Source: an uncultured Clostridia bacterium (lineage in GTDB: Bacteria; Bacillota; Clostridia; Christensenellales; UBA1242). Taken from it: DNA of 49,763 nucleotides. This document shows positions 19,034 to 28,951 of the stretch, in pieces. Numbering within the stretch: the stretch's first letter is position 1; each line of letters opens with the position of its first letter. The notes beneath the pieces were generated by a model. That model made no database searches, was not told the DNA's origin, and saw only the letters and a program-made list of their open reading frames with translations. The position numbers were made by a program, and so were the translations under genes. The stretch spans positions 1 to 49,763 of the forward strand of contig CANQIX010000004.1 of NCBI GenBank assembly GCA_947624105.1. Direction: 5' to 3'.

Positions 19034-19411
19034 TTACTTACCTTTCTTCGAACTTCCGCCCACGATCTTCTTAGGGCCCTTTCTTGTGCGAGCGTTGTTC
19101 TTTGTGCTTTGTCCGCGAACTGGAAGCCCTTTACGGTGGCGGATACCACGATAACAACCAATCTCACCAAGTTTTTTGATATTCATACTAACTTTTGATT
19201 TAAGTTCACCTTCAACAATAAGTTGGCTTTCGATGTAGTTTCTTAACTTAGCAACTTGATCTTCGCTTAAGTCTTTTACACGAATATCCATCGAGATACC
19301 GGTTTTTTCGCAGATTTCTCTTGCAGTTTTAACGCCGATACCATAGATGTATGTTAAGCCATATTCAAGTCTTTTGTCGTTTGGAAGGTCAACACCAGCA
19401 ATTCTTGCCAT
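19034..19411 (-). CDS. rpsM: 30S ribosomal protein S13
   Basis: Small-subunit head protein that contacts the P-site tRNA and the large subunit. 125 residues. [19 protein letters not shown] opens the protein; the helix-hairpin-helix region and the [11 protein letters not shown] segment follow, with a basic tail. Normal alpha-operon position. Confidence 0.98.
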   Translation of the reverse strand: MARIAGVDLPNDKRLEYGLTYIYGIGVKTAREICEKTGISMDIRVKDLSEDQVAKLRNYIESQLIVEGELKSKVSMNIKKLGEIGCYRGIRHRKGLPVRGQSTKNNARTRKGPKKIVGGSSKKGK

Positions 19412-19427
19412 TATTTAATTCTCCTTT

Positions 19428-19544
19428 TTAACCTTGTGTCTGTTTATGTTTTTTGCTTTTTGAACAAATAACCATAACTTTTCCATCTCTTTTGATAACT
19501 TTGCATTTATCACACATTGGTTTAACCGATGCTCTAACTTTCAT
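19428..19544 (-). CDS. rpmJ: 50S ribosomal protein L36 (zinc-ligand form)
   Basis: A 38-residue protein read directly from the sequence: [14 protein letters not shown] followed by a basic segment and a C-terminal [10 protein letters not shown]. Zinc ligands Cys11, Cys14, Cys27 and His33 are all present (the Cys-plus form). AAGGAG precedes the ATG. It lies between infA and rpsM, the usual place. Confidence 0.96.
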   Translation of the reverse strand: MKVRASVKPMCDKCKVIKRDGKVMVICSKSKKHKQTQG

Positions 19545-19556
19545 AGTTTCTCCTTT

Positions 19557-19778
19557 TTAACCTTTGTCTCTCCAAGTGATTCTGCCTTTGGAAAGGTCAT
19601 ACGGACTCATCTCAATTTTAACCTTATCGCCTTCGATAATCCTGATAAAATTTTGTCTAAGTTTCCCCGAAATGTAAGCGGTGATAACATGCCCGTTTGA
19701 AAGTGTAACCTTAAAAGTCATACTAGGTAAAACTTCAGTAACAACCCCTTCAAATTCAATGACATCTTGTTTCGACAT
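19557..19778 (-). CDS. infA: Translation initiation factor IF-1
   Basis: A 73-residue OB-fold protein that occupies the A site during initiation. Motifs are [31 protein letters not shown] and [18 protein letters not shown]. Its ATG lies 23 bases inside the end of the preceding KOW-domain gene, so translation is probably coupled. Confidence 0.98.
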   Translation of the reverse strand: MSKQDVIEFEGVVTEVLPSMTFKVTLSNGHVITAYISGKLRQNFIRIIEGDKVKIEMSPYDLSKGRITWRDKG

Positions 19779-20040
19779 ATAATTTCCTCTCTTTTATAAA
19801 ATCTCGAATTTCCGCATTAAGTTTTTCTTGTCCATTTTGAAGTCTTTCCGCATTTGGAAAAGACTCTTTTGAAGCCTTTTGGACATGTTTAAGACTTTTT
19901 TTCTTCGGTTTGTTAAGTTTTAAGCGCTTTCCGTCAACTAAATAGCAGTATTTTTTGTCGACATCTTTCACTAAAAACAGACTATTTTTTTCTTTTCCAG
20001 CAGTTGCTATTACAAGATCACCTTGAATAATATTCATCAT
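19756..20040 (-). CDS. KOW-domain RNA-binding protein (L14e-like)
   Basis: A 94-residue protein whose first 45 residues form a KOW-type fold ([18 protein letters not shown], then [18 protein letters not shown]). The remainder is basic and helical. Short KOW proteins of this type commonly sit between map and infA in Clostridia and are annotated as ribosomal L14e-like; the function is not established. Two adjacent ATGs (20040 and 20037) follow GGAGAA. The start overlaps the map stop by 23 bases and the end overlaps infA by 23 bases, so it is embedded in the operon. Confidence 0.85.
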   Translation of the reverse strand: MMNIIQGDLVIATAGKEKNSLFLVKDVDKKYCYLVDGKRLKLNKPKKKSLKHVQKASKESFPNAERLQNGQEKLNAEIRDFIKERKLYVETRCH

Positions 20041-20788
20041 CTTTCTCCAAGGTCAAGATCTCGATTCCACGGTTTGTAAACAAAACAGTGTTTTCGTAAT
20101 GCGCAGATGGTTTGTTATCTCTTGTGATAACTCCCCACCCATCTGGAAGCAACCATATATCTTTTTTGCCTGCGTTTATCATAGGCTCGATACATATAGT
20201 CATATTTTCCTTGATTACAGCACCATCAGTTTCTTTTCCATAGTTTAGCACTTCTGGAGGCTCGTGCATTTTGCGACCTATTCCGTGCCCTGCGAGTTCT
20301 CGGACAACCGAAAATCCATTCGACTCAGCGTGTTGTTGAACGGCGTGAGAAATTTTTCCAATCCTATCACCAATTCTTACATTTTCAATTCCCTTGAAAA
20401 AGCATTCTTTGGTAACTCGAACAAGTTTTTTCTTCTCTTCGTCAACTTCTCCCACGAAATAAGTTCTTGCTGCATCGCCACAAAAACCTTTATAACTTAC
20501 TACTAAGTCGACAGAAACAATGTCTCCATCTTTAAGTATAATGTCTTTGCTTGGGATACCGTGCACAACCATACTGTTGACAGATATGCACGTAGCCGCT
20601 GGATACCCCATATAGCCGATGCAAGGAGCCTTGCCACCACTATCTATTATAAACTTTTCAATCGATTTGTCAATATCGTAAGTCGATTTTCCTGCAACAC
20701 ATAGTGTTTTTGCATAGACAAGAGCGTCTCTTGTGATTTCACACGCCTTACGCATCAAGACAAGATCTGCAGGAGTCTTTTCTAACAT
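20018..20788 (-). CDS. map: Methionine aminopeptidase, type I
   Basis: Removes the initiator methionine from nascent proteins; a dinuclear metalloenzyme. 256 residues, with all five metal ligands visible: Asp94, Asp105, His168 (GHGIGRKMHEPP), Glu201 (ICIEPM) and Glu232 (HYENTV). His76 in VVHG is the substrate-binding histidine. Its ATG shares one base with the adk stop (TAATG). Confidence 0.98.
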   Translation of the reverse strand: MLEKTPADLVLMRKACEITRDALVYAKTLCVAGKSTYDIDKSIEKFIIDSGGKAPCIGYMGYPAATCISVNSMVVHGIPSKDIILKDGDIVSVDLVVSYKGFCGDAARTYFVGEVDEEKKKLVRVTKECFFKGIENVRIGDRIGKISHAVQQHAESNGFSVVRELAGHGIGRKMHEPPEVLNYGKETDGAVIKENMTICIEPMINAGKKDIWLLPDGWGVITRDNKPSAHYENTVLFTNRGIEILTLEKDDEYYSR

Positions 20789-21405
20789 TAAAGCCTCCTT
20801 AAAAAGTCTTTTGCTTGCTTATAAGTTTCTTCTGGTGTGCCCATACCCTTAACAGCAAACAACTTGTCAGCGTAGAAGTTTATGAGTGGTGCAGTAGTTT
20901 TTTCATAAACTTCCAGACGAGCAGTAATTGTTTCAAGATTATCGTCATCTCTTTGGAACAATGGTGAACCGCACTTTGCGCAAGTGCTTTTATCATAAGT
21001 AGACGTATTGTAAATTTCACCACATTTAGAACACGTTCTTCTACCTACGCAACGACGCTTGATTTCGTCAAGCGGAACGTCCAAAAGAATTACTGCGTCA
21101 ACATCTGTAATAGTTTTCAAAGCCTCCGCTTGAGGTATCGTTCTTGGAAAACCATCTAAGATGAATCCATTTTTGCAGTCTGGTTTTGAAATTCTTTCTT
21201 TTAGCATCGAAACGGTTACCTCATCTGGAACAAGGTTGCCCTTATCCATATAAGACTTTGCCAAAAGACCAATTTCTGTTTGATTTTTAATATTTTCGCG
21301 GAAAAGGTCGCCGGTTGAAATTTGAACGACATCAAAGTCGTTTACAATATTTCTAGCAAGCGTGCCCTTTCCTGAAAATGGAGCGCCGAGTAATATGATT
21401 TTCAT
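20788..21405 (-). CDS. adk: Adenylate kinase (zinc LID type)
   Basis: Interconverts ATP + AMP and 2 ADP. 205 residues. The P-loop is GAPFSGKGT (7-15), the AMP site includes STGDLFR and DGFPRT, and the LID has four cysteines (125, 128, 142, 145) typical of Gram-positive zinc adenylate kinases. It sits between secY and map as in other Firmicutes. Confidence 0.98.
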   Translation of the reverse strand: MKIILLGAPFSGKGTLARNIVNDFDVVQISTGDLFRENIKNQTEIGLLAKSYMDKGNLVPDEVTVSMLKERISKPDCKNGFILDGFPRTIPQAEALKTITDVDAVILLDVPLDEIKRRCVGRRTCSKCGEIYNTSTYDKSTCAKCGSPLFQRDDDNLETITARLEVYEKTTAPLINFYADKLFAVKGMGTPEETYKQAKDFLRRL

Positions 21406-21430
21406 ATATCCCCCTCTTTAAGAATTATCC

Positions 21431-22726
21431 TTAATCTAAGAATCCTTTATAATTTCTCATAAACATTTGCGCTTCAAGATTTTTGTCAAATTCAAGAGCG
21501 ACAGATACCATAATCATAAGACCGGTAGTGCTAAATGCATTGATAAGCATATTTAATGTTGAATAATCACCGATAGCCTTGAACGCTAAACTTGGAATCA
21601 AAGCAATAAATGCTAAGAAAACTGCTCCAAACAGTGTTATTCTGTGAGATATCTTTTTAAGATAATCAGCCGTTTCTCTTCCTGGTCTAATTCCCTTAAC
21701 AAATCCACCTTGTTGTTGTAGTCTTCTCGATATATCCGCTGTGTCGAACGTAATAAGCGAATAGAAGAACGAGAACGCAAAGATGAGAAGTGCAAGCACA
21801 ACAATGTAGAGCCAAGATCCAGAACCAAGATAAGTGTTATACCAGTCTGCTGCGCCAGATTTTGGCCAGAAGATGCTTATAACAAGTTGAGGAAGTGTGA
21901 GAAGTGATGTGGCAAAGATGATTGGCATAACTCCAGAACTGTTAAGTTTTACTGGAATGTATGTGTCTTGCCCACCATACATCTTTCTACCTTTAATTTG
22001 CTTAGCATAACTTACTGGTATTCTTCTTTCAGCCGAATCCATAAATACGATAAGTCCAAAAATTAAGATAATTGCAACAACATAAACAATGATTGACCAA
22101 AGGTTGTTTAAGTCGTTTGCTACTTGAACAACAGAAGAAGAGATTGCGCTGGCACTTGATGCGATGATACCAACAAAGATGAGAATGCTCATACCACTTC
22201 CAACCACGTTAAGTTGTGTGATTTTTTCTCCAAGCCAAACGGTAAACATTGCACCAGCAGTGAGGAGTAAAACGACTCCTGTTCCAATAACCCAAGTTGG
22301 AAGTCCAAGCACTGTTGTGTCTATTGCTTCACGGAAGGAAACAACAATTCCAATTGCTTGAGCAAGAGCAAGAACAAGTGCAGTTATTCTTGTGTAGAAC
22401 TGCATCTTCTTCTTTCCATCTTCACCCTGCTTAGAAAGTTTTTCTAAGGAAGGGATTGCAACAGTCAACAATTGAATAACAATTGATGCTGTGATGTATG
22501 GAGAAACTCCAAGTGCAAGTATCGAGCCGTTGGAAAGAGCATTACCAGACAACATATTCATAAGTCCAAAGAATGTCGTCCCGCCTGTGTCGATATAATT
22601 TTTAAGGTTCAGCCCTGGACATACGATAGCGCAGCCAATTCTGTAAATAATGATAATGCCTAAAACAATCAGCAACTTGTTGCGAATATCTTTAACTTTT
22701 AAAGCATTTGAAAGAGTTTTAAACAT
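21431..22726 (-). CDS. secY: Preprotein translocase subunit SecY
   Basis: Channel subunit of the Sec translocon, 431 residues with about ten membrane helices. Typical segments are MLSGNALSNGSILALGVSPY near helix 2, RIPVSYAKQIKGRKMYGGQ, the central SGVMPIIFA, and GFVKGIRPGRETADYL. Start is 4 bases after the rplO stop; both fall in the spc operon. Confidence 0.98.
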   Translation of the reverse strand: MFKTLSNALKVKDIRNKLLIVLGIIIIYRIGCAIVCPGLNLKNYIDTGGTTFFGLMNMLSGNALSNGSILALGVSPYITASIVIQLLTVAIPSLEKLSKQGEDGKKKMQFYTRITALVLALAQAIGIVVSFREAIDTTVLGLPTWVIGTGVVLLLTAGAMFTVWLGEKITQLNVVGSGMSILIFVGIIASSASAISSSVVQVANDLNNLWSIIVYVVAIILIFGLIVFMDSAERRIPVSYAKQIKGRKMYGGQDTYIPVKLNSSGVMPIIFATSLLTLPQLVISIFWPKSGAADWYNTYLGSGSWLYIVVLALLIFAFSFFYSLITFDTADISRRLQQQGGFVKGIRPGRETADYLKKISHRITLFGAVFLAFIALIPSLAFKAIGDYSTLNMLINAFSTTGLMIMVSVALEFDKNLEAQMFMRNYKGFLD

Positions 22727-22730
22727 AAAA

Positions 22731-23180
22731 TTACTCTCCTATAATTATTTTTCCACCCGCTTTTTCTACTTTTTCTATTGCAGATTTAGTTGCTTTTGCC
22801 GCTTTAATTGTAAGAGGCTTTGTAAGAGTTCCATTTCCAAGAACTTTAAGTCCATAAGGTTGTCTCTTACCTACAACTCTATTTTCGTATAAGAATTCTT
22901 CGTCAATTTCGGTGTTAGCGTCAAAGATTTCTAAGTCGCCAACATTAACTGTTGAATAAACTTTACGATAGTCAGCGTTGTTGAATCCACGAATTGGAAG
23001 TTTTCTAATCATTGGAATGTTTCCGCCTTCAAATCCGGCCTTAACACCGCCGCCACTTCTAGCCCATTGACCTTTTGAGCCACGTCCGCTAGTTTTTCCG
23101 TTTCCGGAACCTATTCCACGGCCAACTCTATATTTTTTTGTAGTTGAACCATCAGCAGGTTTAAGATTTTCTAGTTTCAT
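22731..23180 (-). CDS. rplO: 50S ribosomal protein L15
   Basis: Late-assembly large-subunit protein, 149 residues. N-terminal MKLENLKPADGS and the glycine-rich GRGIGSGNGKTSGRGSKGQ are characteristic. The start at 23180 follows AAGGAG; an in-frame ATG at 23213 lies inside rpmD. Confidence 0.98.
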   Translation of the reverse strand: MKLENLKPADGSTTKKYRVGRGIGSGNGKTSGRGSKGQWARSGGGVKAGFEGGNIPMIRKLPIRGFNNADYRKVYSTVNVGDLEIFDANTEIDEEFLYENRVVGKRQPYGLKVLGNGTLTKPLTIKAAKATKSAIEKVEKAGGKIIIGE

Positions 23181-23190
23181 ACCCAACTCC

Positions 23191-23379
23191 TTATTCTTCA
23201 ACAACTTCAACAAGATGCTTTACGTGGAACAAACTTCCTCTAACAGAAGGATTGTCTGGTAAAACTCTTGTTTGATTTAGTTTAGTAAATCCAAGTGCTT
23301 CAATGATTTTTGCTTGTTTCTTGTCAAAACCAATAGCACTTCTAACATAAGTTACTTTAAGTGTTTTTTGCTTAGCCAT
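23191..23379 (-). CDS. rpmD: 50S ribosomal protein L30
   Basis: A 62-residue protein beginning MAKQKTLKVTYVRS, with the conserved LGFTKLNQTRVLPDNPSVRG and LFHVKHLVEV. The start at 23379 follows GGAGG; a longer reading from 23463 runs into rpsE and is rejected. Confidence 0.97.
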   Translation of the reverse strand: MAKQKTLKVTYVRSAIGFDKKQAKIIEALGFTKLNQTRVLPDNPSVRGSLFHVKHLVEVVEE

Positions 23380-23392
23380 AGCGTTACCTCCA

Positions 23393-23956
23393 TTAAATTT
23401 CTTCTGGCTTCTTGCCACGACGAGCCGCAATTTCTTCTCTTGTTCTAAGAGAGAGAATTCCATTCATAGTTGCCTTAACAACGTTTGTTCTGTTTGTTGA
23501 GCCAAATATCTTTGTAACGATATCCTTAACTCCTGCAACTTCAAGAATCGCTCTGGCAGCACCACCAGCGATAACTCCATGTCCTTCTTCAGCAGGCATC
23601 ATAATAACTTTTGTTGAGCCGAACTTTCCAACAGTTTCGTGTGGGATTGTATTTCCGTCCAAAGAAACTTTTGTCATATTCTTCTTTGCGTCAGCAGTAG
23701 CCTTGTCGATTGCGTTTGGAACTTCAGCCGCTTTTCCAAGACCGATACCAACGTTACCTTTTCCATCACCTACAGCAACAAGAGCAGAGAAGTGCATTCT
23801 TCTTCCACCCTTAACAGTCTTACTTACTCTGCGAACGGCAACAAGTCTTTTATCAAGACCGTCGTCTTCCTTTTTAACAGGGCGTTCTCTGCGAGGTGCT
23901 TTTTGAGGTCTATCAGTTTTTTCTGCTTGTTTGATATTCTTTTCTTCTTCAGCCAT
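23393..23956 (-). CDS. rpsE: 30S ribosomal protein S5
   Basis: Fidelity-related small-subunit protein, 187 residues including a charged N-terminal extension of about 25 residues (NIKQAEKTDRPQKAPRRE). The double-stranded-RNA-binding core has VKGGRRMHFSALVAVGDGKG and VGIGLGKAAEVP; EGHGVIAGGAARAILEVAG follows. Confidence 0.98.
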   Translation of the reverse strand: MAEEEKNIKQAEKTDRPQKAPRRERPVKKEDDGLDKRLVAVRRVSKTVKGGRRMHFSALVAVGDGKGNVGIGLGKAAEVPNAIDKATADAKKNMTKVSLDGNTIPHETVGKFGSTKVIMMPAEEGHGVIAGGAARAILEVAGVKDIVTKIFGSTNRTNVVKATMNGILSLRTREEIAARRGKKPEEI

Positions 23957-23965
23957 ACTTCCCTC

Positions 23966-24334
23966 CTAAAACTTCAGCCCGGCTTCTCTAGCGCCGTCTG
24001 CAACTGCTTGAACGCGACCTGTGTAAAGATATCCACCTCTATCGAAAACAACTTCAGTAATACCCTTTGCAAGTGTTCTAGCAGCAACAACTTCGCCAAC
24101 GACCTTGCTTGCTTCAGTTTTTGTTTTGTTTGCTATTTTTGCTGCAACTTCCTTATCAAGAGTGGAAGCAGAAGCAATTGTAACTCCAAGAACATCGTCA
24201 ATAACTTGAGCAGTGATGTTGTTTAAACTTCTGTGAACACAGAGTCTTGGACGACTTGCAGTTCCAGATACTTTGTTTCTTACTCTGGCATGACGAACTT
24301 TTCTAGTTTTGTTTTTGTCATTTACTGTAAACAT
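23966..24334 (-). CDS. rplR: 50S ribosomal protein L18
   Basis: 5S rRNA-binding protein of the central protuberance, 122 residues. The basic N-terminus [20 protein letters not shown] and the C-terminal [19 protein letters not shown] are diagnostic. Normal place between rplF and rpsE. Confidence 0.98.
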   Translation of the reverse strand: MFTVNDKNKTRKVRHARVRNKVSGTASRPRLCVHRSLNNITAQVIDDVLGVTIASASTLDKEVAAKIANKTKTEASKVVGEVVAARTLAKGITEVVFDRGGYLYTGRVQAVADGAREAGLKF

Positions 24335-24346
24335 TTATCTTTCCTC

Positions 24347-24886
24347 CTACTTCTTACCCTTACCAGCAGCCTTACCTACTTTTCTAACTAGGCGGTCGCC
24401 TTCGGCATGGATTCCATAGCCGTGGTATGGTTCATAAGGTCTTTGTCTCATAATTACAGCACAGAATTGACCAACTTGTTGTCTGTCAGCACCAGAAACA
24501 ACAACTTCAAGCGCTGCTGGACAAGTAACTGTGAGGCCTTCTGGAATATCGAGGTTAACTTGGTGAGATAATCCAAGTCCAAGTTGAAGTTTCTTTCCAG
24601 AAACGCTGGCTTTGTAACCAACTCCGGAAATAATAAGTTTTTTACTCCAACCCTTTGTAACTCCAACAATCATATTGTGGATAAGAGCCCTGTAAAGCCC
24701 TTGTTTTGCGTTGTATTCTGCACCTTCGTATTTTACGTGAACAGCGCCATCAACAACTTCGGTTGCGATATTTCTATCGATTTCTTGAGTGAGAGTTCCT
24801 TTTGGACCTTTTACAGTAACAAGGTTGTTTTCTCTTTCAAAAGTAGCACCTTCAAGTGCGATAGGTTTATTACCAATTCTTGACAT
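24347..24886 (-). CDS. rplF: 50S ribosomal protein L6
   Basis: Large-subunit protein near the factor-binding site, 179 residues. MSRIGNKPIAL opens it; GPKGTLTQ, LIHNMIVGVTKG and the C-terminal RQRPYEPYHGYGIHAEGD are conserved. The start at 24886 follows GGAGG; an earlier ATG at 24931 overlaps rpsH. Confidence 0.98.
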   Translation of the reverse strand: MSRIGNKPIALEGATFERENNLVTVKGPKGTLTQEIDRNIATEVVDGAVHVKYEGAEYNAKQGLYRALIHNMIVGVTKGWSKKLIISGVGYKASVSGKKLQLGLGLSHQVNLDIPEGLTVTCPAALEVVVSGADRQQVGQFCAVIMRQRPYEPYHGYGIHAEGDRLVRKVGKAAGKGKK

Positions 24887-24896
24887 AACAACCTCC

Positions 24897-25295
24897 TTAC
24901 CACACATAAGCGAGCACTTCGCCACCAACATTCAAAGAACGAGCAACTTTGTCAGTTACGATTCCCTTGTTTGTTGAGATGATAGCGATGCCAAGTCCGC
25001 TTATAACTTTTGGAAGATTTTCTTTTGTAGAGTAAACACGAAGTCCTGGTTTAGATATTCTTTTAAGTCCTTGAATAACACTCTGTCCTTCCTCGTCATA
25101 CTTAAGAGTAACGAGAATATCTTTGAAATTGCCATTATCAACAAGTTCATAAGAAACGATATATCCTTCTTCCAACAATATTTTAGCAATTTCTACTTTT
25201 TCTTTCGATGCAGGAACGGTAACAGTCTTATGTTTTGCTTGAATAGCATTACGAAGACGAGTCAACATATCTGCGATTGGATCAGTTAATAACAT
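24897..25295 (-). CDS. rpsH: 30S ribosomal protein S8
   Basis: 16S rRNA central-domain binder, 132 residues; in E. coli its homologue represses the spc operon. It starts [20 protein letters not shown] and ends with the conserved [20 protein letters not shown] segment. Confidence 0.98.
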   Translation of the reverse strand: MLLTDPIADMLTRLRNAIQAKHKTVTVPASKEKVEIAKILLEEGYIVSYELVDNGNFKDILVTLKYDEEGQSVIQGLKRISKPGLRVYSTKENLPKVISGLGIAIISTNKGIVTDKVARSLNVGGEVLAYVW

Positions 25296-25305
25296 AATTT
25301 CCTCC

Positions 25306-25491
25306 TTACCAACTTGTTTTCTTTACGCCAGGGATTTCCCCACGGTTAGCCATTTCCCTAAAACAAATTCTGCAAATACCATACTTTCTAAGGACTGCGT
25401 GTGGTCTGCCACAAATAGAACAACGAGTGTATTCTCTTGTCTTGTATTTAGGTGTTCTTTTTTGTTTTGCAATCAATGATTTCTTTGCCAT
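25306..25491 (-). CDS. rpsN: 30S ribosomal protein S14, zinc type
   Basis: A 61-residue Cys-plus form with [20 protein letters not shown] supplying two CxxC pairs, and the C-terminal [12 protein letters not shown]. The short zinc-binding paralogue is the standard spc-operon copy in Gram-positive bacteria. Confidence 0.98.
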   Translation of the reverse strand: MAKKSLIAKQKRTPKYKTREYTRCSICGRPHAVLRKYGICRICFREMANRGEIPGVKKTSW

Positions 25492-25503
25492 AACAACTCC
25501 TTA

Positions 25504-26052
25504 TTATCTGCTAAAAGGCAAACCAAGTGCCTTTAAGAGAGACTTAGATTCAGCATCAGTTTTTGCAGTAGTGATAAATGAAATATCGAATCCTCTGATC
25601 TTTTCGACTTTATCATAAGCGATTTCTGGGAAAATAAGTTGTTCTTTAATGCCCATAGAATAATTTCCACGTCCATCAAACGACTTATCAGATATTCCAC
25701 GGAAGTCTCTAACTCTTGGAAGAGCAATTGCTACAAGTTTGTCGAAGAATTCATACATTCTCTTTCCACGCAATGTAACTTTTGCACCAATTTTCAAACC
25801 TTCTCTAATTTTGAAGTTTGAAATTGCTTTCTTAGCCTTTACAACGATTGGCTTCTGTCCAGAAATAAGAGCGAGTTCATCAACAGCAGTGTTAAAACTC
25901 TTTGAGTTATCTTTAACATCGCCAAGTCTCATATTAAGAACGATTTTGTCAAGTTTTGGAACTTCGTTCACATTCTTGTAACCAAATTCTTTAATGAGAG
26001 CAGGAACGATTTCTTCTTTATAACGCTTTTGTGTTTGATTTTGTTCTTTCAT
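25504..26052 (-). CDS. rplE: 50S ribosomal protein L5
   Basis: 5S rRNA-binding protein, 182 residues. Conserved sequence includes [39 protein letters not shown], and the C-terminal [16 protein letters not shown]. Normal place in the spc operon. Confidence 0.98.
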   Translation of the reverse strand: MKEQNQTQKRYKEEIVPALIKEFGYKNVNEVPKLDKIVLNMRLGDVKDNSKSFNTAVDELALISGQKPIVVKAKKAISNFKIREGLKIGAKVTLRGKRMYEFFDKLVAIALPRVRDFRGISDKSFDGRGNYSMGIKEQLIFPEIAYDKVEKIRGFDISFITTAKTDAESKSLLKALGLPFSR

Positions 26053-26063
26053 TCCATACCACC

Positions 26064-26582
26064 TTAGTCTTCTTTAGCCTTTTTTACGGTCGACTTTTGT
26101 GTTTTTGCGGTTGTTGTTCCGCTTGCAGTTTTCTTAGCAGGAGTTTTTGTTGTTGTCTCCTTCTTTTCAGTTGCTTTTGTTGCTTTTTTAGGAGCAGCAG
26201 TAGCAGCCTTTTCTGCATTTTCTTTTACGTTTTTCTTTGCTTCTTTCTTAGTTGCCTTTACGTATTCTTTATCAAGTGAAGCAGAGCACTTTTTGCAAAC
26301 ACGAACCTTTTTGCCATCGATTTCTTTGTGAGCAACTCTTGTTGGTTTTCCGCATACACTGCAAACAACCATAACGTTTGATGCATCGAATGGAGCAGGT
26401 TTCTTAATGATTTCGCTTTGTTCGCCTTGCTTTCTTGCTTTTTTGTGTTTAGACACAATGTTTACACCTTCAACGGTAACCTTGTTTGTCTTAGGAGAAA
26501 CTTCTAAAACTTTTCCAGTTAAACCTTTGTCTTTTCCTGCGATAACGATAACGTTATCACCTTTCTTAACGTTCATACTCAT
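26064..26582 (-). CDS. rplX: 50S ribosomal protein L24 with zinc-ribbon cysteines and a Lys/Ala-rich C-terminal tail
   Basis: Assembly-initiating large-subunit protein. Residues 1-50 form the KOW domain ([20 protein letters not shown]). Residues 75-110 carry two CxxC pairs (CSVCGKPTR and CKKC), a form seen in several Firmicutes. The normal protein is about 100-110 residues; this one is 172, because about 60 residues of Lys/Ala/Thr/Glu low-complexity sequence follow ([18 protein letters not shown]). The tail resembles the N-terminus of the hydrolase at 3911-5161. ATGs at 26582 and 26576 are both possible; the first follows GGAG by nine bases. Confidence 0.96.
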   Translation of the reverse strand: MSMNVKKGDNVIVIAGKDKGLTGKVLEVSPKTNKVTVEGVNIVSKHKKARKQGEQSEIIKKPAPFDASNVMVVCSVCGKPTRVAHKEIDGKKVRVCKKCSASLDKEYVKATKKEAKKNVKENAEKAATAAPKKATKATEKKETTTKTPAKKTASGTTTAKTQKSTVKKAKED

Positions 26583-26597
26583 TTAGCCGTTCTCCTT

Positions 26598-26966
26598 TTA
26601 AATAACCTCAGAAGCGAGAGAGATGATTTTCATATAGCCTTTATCACGCAATTCTCTAGCAATAGGTCCAAACACACGAGTTCCCTTAGGTTGTTTTTGG
26701 TTATCGATAATAACTGCTGCGTTATCATCAAAACGAACGTGAGAACCATCGTTACGATTTATTCCTTTAGTAGTTCTTACAATAACTGCCTTAACAACAT
26801 CGCCTTTCTTTACGCTTCCACCAGGGTTTGCGCTCTTAACAGACGCAACGATAACATCACCGATATTACCTGTTCTTCTGAAAGATCCGCCAAGGACTCT
26901 GATACACATAATTTCTTTAGCACCTGTGTTGTCGGCAACTTTAAGTCTAGTTTGAGGTTGTACCAT
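26598..26966 (-). CDS. rplN: 50S ribosomal protein L14
   Basis: Intersubunit-bridge protein, 122 residues of the most conserved type: [35 protein letters not shown], and [18 protein letters not shown]. Confidence 0.98.
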   Translation of the reverse strand: MVQPQTRLKVADNTGAKEIMCIRVLGGSFRRTGNIGDVIVASVKSANPGGSVKKGDVVKAVIVRTTKGINRNDGSHVRFDDNAAVIIDNQKQPKGTRVFGPIARELRDKGYMKIISLASEVI

Positions 26967-26977
26967 ATCTCTCCTCC

Positions 26978-27238
26978 TTACTCTGCTTTCTTGATGATCT
27001 TAACAACTCTGTGGTATTTCTCTTTTGAAAGAGGACGAGTTTCCATAATAAGAACGGTGTCGCCAACTCCACATTCATTGTTTTCATCGTGAACTTTAAA
27101 TTTTTTAGATTTCTTTACAATTTTACCAAATCTCTTACTCTTTACTGTGTATGGAACTTTAACAACAACAGTTTTGTCCATACTTGTGCTTACAACTTCG
27201 CCCTGACGAGTAATTCTTGCATTTCTATTTGTTTCCAT
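26978..27238 (-). CDS. rpsQ: 30S ribosomal protein S17
   Basis: An 86-residue OB-fold 16S binder: [37 protein letters not shown] and [15 protein letters not shown]. The ATG at 27238 was chosen because it matches the family N-terminus; it lies 14 bases inside the end of rpmC, suggesting coupling. Confidence 0.97.
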   Translation of the reverse strand: METNRNARITRQGEVVSTSMDKTVVVKVPYTVKSKRFGKIVKKSKKFKVHDENNECGVGDTVLIMETRPLSKEKYHRVVKIIKKAE

Positions 27239-27440
27239 CGTTTCCTCCGTTTGCAATTTCTTTTTCTCTAATTGCGGTTTTAACTCTTGCGATTTCACGT
27301 CTTACATTTCTTAGGGCAAGTGGATTTGCAAGATTTCTTGTAGCGTGTGAAAAACGAAGATTAAAGAGTTCGGATTTTAAATCTTTGAGTCTAGCATTCA
27401 ATTGATCGATTGACAATGCCTTAATTTCTTCATTCTTCAT
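27225..27440 (-). CDS. rpmC: 50S ribosomal protein L29
   Basis: A 71-residue two-helix protein near the tunnel exit, with the signature [15 protein letters not shown]. The ATG at 27440 (MKNEEIKAL) was preferred over a GTG at 27452; it overlaps the end of rplP by 11 bases. Confidence 0.97.
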   Translation of the reverse strand: MKNEEIKALSIDQLNARLKDLKSELFNLRFSHATRNLANPLALRNVRREIARVKTAIREKEIANGGNDGNK

Positions 27441-27885
27441 TCTTCTCACCACCTTCTACAGCGTCAACTTCTACAGCAACGTCCTTCTTTACAAATTTAA
27501 CTTTGCAAGGAAGTTTACGTCCAGCAAGACGAAGTGCTTCTTTTGCTACCTCTTCAGATACCCCTTCGATTTCAAAGAGGATTCTTCCAGGTTTAACAAC
27601 TGCAACCCAAAATTCTGGATTTCCTTTTCCGGAACCCATACGAGAACCTGCAGCCTTTTTTGTTACTGGCTTGTCTGGGAAGATTTTAATCCAAACTTTA
27701 CCAGTTCTTTTAATGTATCTAGTAAGCGCAACTCTGGCTGCTTCTATTTGGTTAGACTTAATCCAGCAAGGCTCAGTAGCAATAATTCCATAAGTTCCAT
27801 AAGCAAGAGTGTTACCTCTTGTAGCAACACCAGTCATTCTTCCGCGCATTACTCTTCTTCTTTTAACTCTTTTAGGCATTAACAT
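27430..27885 (-). CDS. rplP: 50S ribosomal protein L16
   Basis: Large-subunit protein at the A-site tRNA elbow, 151 residues. [17 protein letters not shown] parallels the Bacillus start MLLPKRV, supporting 27885; the ATG shares one base with the rpsC stop (TAATG). [18 protein letters not shown] and [18 protein letters not shown] are diagnostic. Confidence 0.97.
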   Translation of the reverse strand: MLMPKRVKRRRVMRGRMTGVATRGNTLAYGTYGIIATEPCWIKSNQIEAARVALTRYIKRTGKVWIKIFPDKPVTKKAAGSRMGSGKGNPEFWVAVVKPGRILFEIEGVSEEVAKEALRLAGRKLPCKVKFVKKDVAVEVDAVEGGEKNEE

Positions 27886-28544
27886 TATTCTTGTCCTCCT
27901 TTAGGAGATTTTAATATTTCACCCTTATAAATCCAAACTTTGATTCCCAGTTTGCCGTAATTTGTGTAAGCAGCATCAGTAGCGTAATCAATGTCTGCTC
28001 TAAGAGTTTGAAGAGGAATCGAACCTTCCATATATCTTTCGGTTCTTCCAATTGTGTTTGCTCCGTCAATAACACCGCTAAGTTGAACTTTGCACCCCTT
28101 AGCGCCAGCCTTCATAACGCGTTGCATTGCTTGCTTTAAGCATCTTCTCCATTGAACACGTTTTTCAAGTTGTTGTGCGATTGATTTTGCAACAAGTTGA
28201 GCGTCAAGATCAGGCTTTTTAACTTCTTTAACATTGATTACAAGTGCCTTAACTGGTCTTATAACTTTGTTCAAGTCTTTTTTAATTACTTCAATTCCTG
28301 TTCCCTTTGCTCCGATAATCATACCAGGCTTGCCTGTGTAGATATCGATTGTAAGTTTGTTTTCTGTTCTTTTGATTTCGATTTTAGAAATACCAGAAGC
28401 GGCTTGTTTCTTTTCAAAGTATTTTCTAATATCATAGTCTTCTTTTAAATTAGCGGCAAAATCGTTTTTGTTGGCATACCAACTAGAAGACCAATCTTTG
28501 TTGTAGCCTACTCTATATCCAATAGGATTAACTTTCTGTCCCAT
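27885..28544 (-). CDS. rpsC: 30S ribosomal protein S3
   Basis: mRNA-entry-channel protein, 219 residues. The KH domain has the [18 protein letters not shown] loop and the C-terminal domain contains [20 protein letters not shown]. Start and stop share single bases with rplV and rplP. Confidence 0.98.
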   Translation of the reverse strand: MGQKVNPIGYRVGYNKDWSSSWYANKNDFAANLKEDYDIRKYFEKKQAASGISKIEIKRTENKLTIDIYTGKPGMIIGAKGTGIEVIKKDLNKVIRPVKALVINVKEVKKPDLDAQLVAKSIAQQLEKRVQWRRCLKQAMQRVMKAGAKGCKVQLSGVIDGANTIGRTERYMEGSIPLQTLRADIDYATDAAYTNYGKLGIKVWIYKGEILKSPKGGQE

Positions 28545-28939
28545 TATTTTGCCTCCTTTACAGTGTCAAGCACAAATGTGATGTGGCACGTATTTTTTGC
28601 AATTCTATCTGCTCTGCCTCTTGCTCTAAATGATATTCTCTTCATTATTGGGCCTGGAGTTGTGTAGCATTCAGCAACATACAAATCATCGGCAGACATT
28701 CCTTTGTTGTTTTCTGCGTTTGCTATCGCACTCTTGAGAACTTTAAGGCTTTCTGCTGCTCCAGATTGTGGCATATATGTCAAGATTGCAACCGCTTCAT
28801 TCGCTTTCTTTCCTCTTACGTTGTCTAAAACAATTCTAACCTTAGATGAACTCATACGAATATTTTTAGCAACAGCATAAGGACGGTTATCTTTATTTGC
28901 GTTTCTTTTTTCCGCTTTTTGTCTAATTCTTGTAGCCAT
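28544..28939 (-). CDS. rplV: 50S ribosomal protein L22
   Basis: Tunnel-lining protein, 131 residues with a Lys/Arg-rich N-terminal extension of about 20 residues. SSSKVRIVLDNVRGKKANEA and the tunnel-loop/C-terminal MKRISFRARGRADRI are conserved. Confidence 0.98.
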   Translation of the reverse strand: MATRIRQKAEKRNANKDNRPYAVAKNIRMSSSKVRIVLDNVRGKKANEAVAILTYMPQSGAAESLKVLKSAIANAENNKGMSADDLYVAECYTTPGPIMKRISFRARGRADRIAKNTCHITFVLDTVKEAK

Positions 28940-28951
28940 CTTTTACCTCAC

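Noticed and set aside
23393-24226. Rightward open frames opposite rpsE and rplR
   Set aside because: Antisense shadows of ribosomal protein genes; composition and lack of start signals argue against coding.
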